Made by a program: the position numbers and the translations under genes
Shown here: positions 6,503 to 6,738 of the stretch, piece after piece
Numbering within the stretch: position 1 is the first letter of the stretch
Layout: each line of letters begins with the position of its first letter
Assembly (NCBI GenBank): GCA_945788445.1
Contig: CALZMA010000056.1
Span: forward strand, 1 to 6,738
Direction of reading: 5' to 3'
Length of the DNA: 6,738 nucleotides
Source: an uncultured Bacteroidales bacterium
GTDB lineage: Bacteria; Bacteroidota; Bacteroidia; Bacteroidales; Bacteroidaceae
The notes under the pieces: generated by a model
Databases searched by the model: none
The model's input: the letters and a program-made list of their open reading frames with translations, nothing else
What the model was told of the DNA's origin: nothing

Positions 6503-6695
6503 AGCGTTCCAGTCACGCCCCGAAGGGATTTAGGTTTAGCATCGAGCGTTCAACGCACGCCCCGAAGGGATTTAGGTTTTGCACCAAGCGTTCAACGCAC
6601 GCCCCGAAGGGGCAATGAGCTCCCAGCCCAGGGCAAGCGAGCGTAGCGAGCGACACCCTGGGTTACCCGAAGCGTTTCAGACACGCCCCGAAGGG
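6503..6695. repeat. 42-base tandem repeat with CCCCGAAGGG core, four copies
   Basis: AGCGTT-starting units begin at 6503, 6545, 6587 and 6671, spacings of 42, 42 and 84 bases. The core ACGCCCCGAAGGG sits at 6515, 6557, 6599 and 6683. Units 1 and 2 match at 36 of 42 positions. Unit 3 equals unit 2 for its first 25 bases, then changes to GGCAATGAGC and a different tail. Unit 4 keeps the core. Copies 3 and 4 have the full palindrome GCCCC-GAA-GGGGC; copies 1 and 2 end GGGATTTAGG instead. Units 2 and 3 also contain the palindrome GCGTT-C-AACGC. This looks like a dispersed extragenic palindromic repeat family rather than anything gene-specific. Confidence 0.85.
6625..6664. repeat. CCCAGGG/CCCTGGG inverted repeat enclosing GCGAGCG direct repeats
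   Basis: CCCAGGG (6627-6633) pairs with CCCTGGG (6656-6662), extended by one G-U and one A-T to 6625-6664, a 9-bp stem. The 22-base loop contains GCGAGCG twice (6637-6643 and 6646-6652), nine bases apart. It sits between repeat units 3 and 4, where the 42-base phase skips one unit. I have the impression of having met this element between genes in other genomes, but cannot verify that here. Confidence 0.7.
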
Positions 6696-6738
6696 GCAAA
6701 AGCAGCGACAGAAACCTTTCTGCCATTGCTTTTGCCCC
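6693..6738. repeat. Long imperfect palindrome at the window end
   Basis: GGGGCAAAAGCA (6693-6704) is the exact reverse complement of TGCTTTTGCCCC (6727-6738). Inside, CAGAAA (6709-6714) is the exact reverse complement of TTTCTG (6717-6722), separated by CC. Only the 4-base stretches GCGA and CCAT do not match. The left arm's GGGGC also pairs with GCCCC at 6685-6689 in repeat unit 4, so two alternative hairpins are possible. It could serve as a two-way terminator between asnS and a convergent gene beyond the window, or be the axis of an inverted repeat pair. Confidence 0.75.

Larger units (their letters stand above)
6488..6738. other. Repeat-rich intergenic region downstream of asnS
   Basis: These 251 bases hold no gene I can support. 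They consist almost wholly of a 42-base-periodic repeat, a stem-forming CCCAGGG/CCCTGGG element and a long inverted repeat reaching the window edge. An open frame continuing from inside asnS (6082-6618, another frame) would translate the repeats as a 14-residue period, but only because 42 is a multiple of three. Confidence 0.8.

Noticed and set aside
6082..6618. A 178-residue open frame ending in 14-residue THAPKGFRF-type repeats
   Set aside because: Most of it is an out-of-frame reading of asnS. The peptide repeat arises because the downstream DNA repeat is 42 bases, a multiple of three.
6503..6695. CRISPR array
   Set aside because: Units are contiguous 42-base repeats without unique spacers between conserved repeats, only four copies, internally variable, and no cas genes are present.

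Overview
The window looks like ordinary core chromosome of a GC-rich member of the Bacteroidota, most likely Bacteroidales. Three things point there: start regions are A-rich with no Shine-Dalgarno sequence, several upstream regions carry the Bacteroidota -7 promoter box (TAnnTTTG), and the proteins read like Bacteroidales versions of their families. Codon use is strongly biased to C/G-ending codons. I cannot name the genus from sequence alone.

Layout. Positions 1-450 (minus strand) hold the N-terminal 150 residues of a secreted or envelope PAP2-type phosphatase that runs off the left edge. A 322-base divergent intergenic region (451-772) follows, with a candidate promoter for each side. On the plus strand come four complete housekeeping genes: citrate synthase (773-2122), adenylosuccinate lyase purB (2259-3605), an RsuA/RluB-family rRNA pseudouridine synthase with a long Gly/Arg/Tyr-rich N-terminal extension (3685-4992), and asparaginyl-tRNA synthetase asnS (5093-6487). 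The last 251 bases (6488-6738) contain no gene. They hold a 42-base-periodic repeat with a CCCCGAAGGG core, a CCCAGGG/CCCTGGG inverted repeat, and a long inverted repeat ending exactly at the window edge.

The four plus-strand genes serve central metabolism (entry to the TCA cycle, purine synthesis) and translation (rRNA modification, Asn-tRNA charging). Gaps of 136, 79 and 100 bases allow partial co-transcription. However, purB has its own good -7 box, and a strong hairpin separates the pseudouridine synthase from asnS, so they may be separate or attenuated units.

I found no mobile element, CRISPR array, tRNA or defence system. The items most worth a second look are the low-complexity domain of the pseudouridine synthase, the large hairpin in the asnS leader, and the repeat cluster downstream of asnS.
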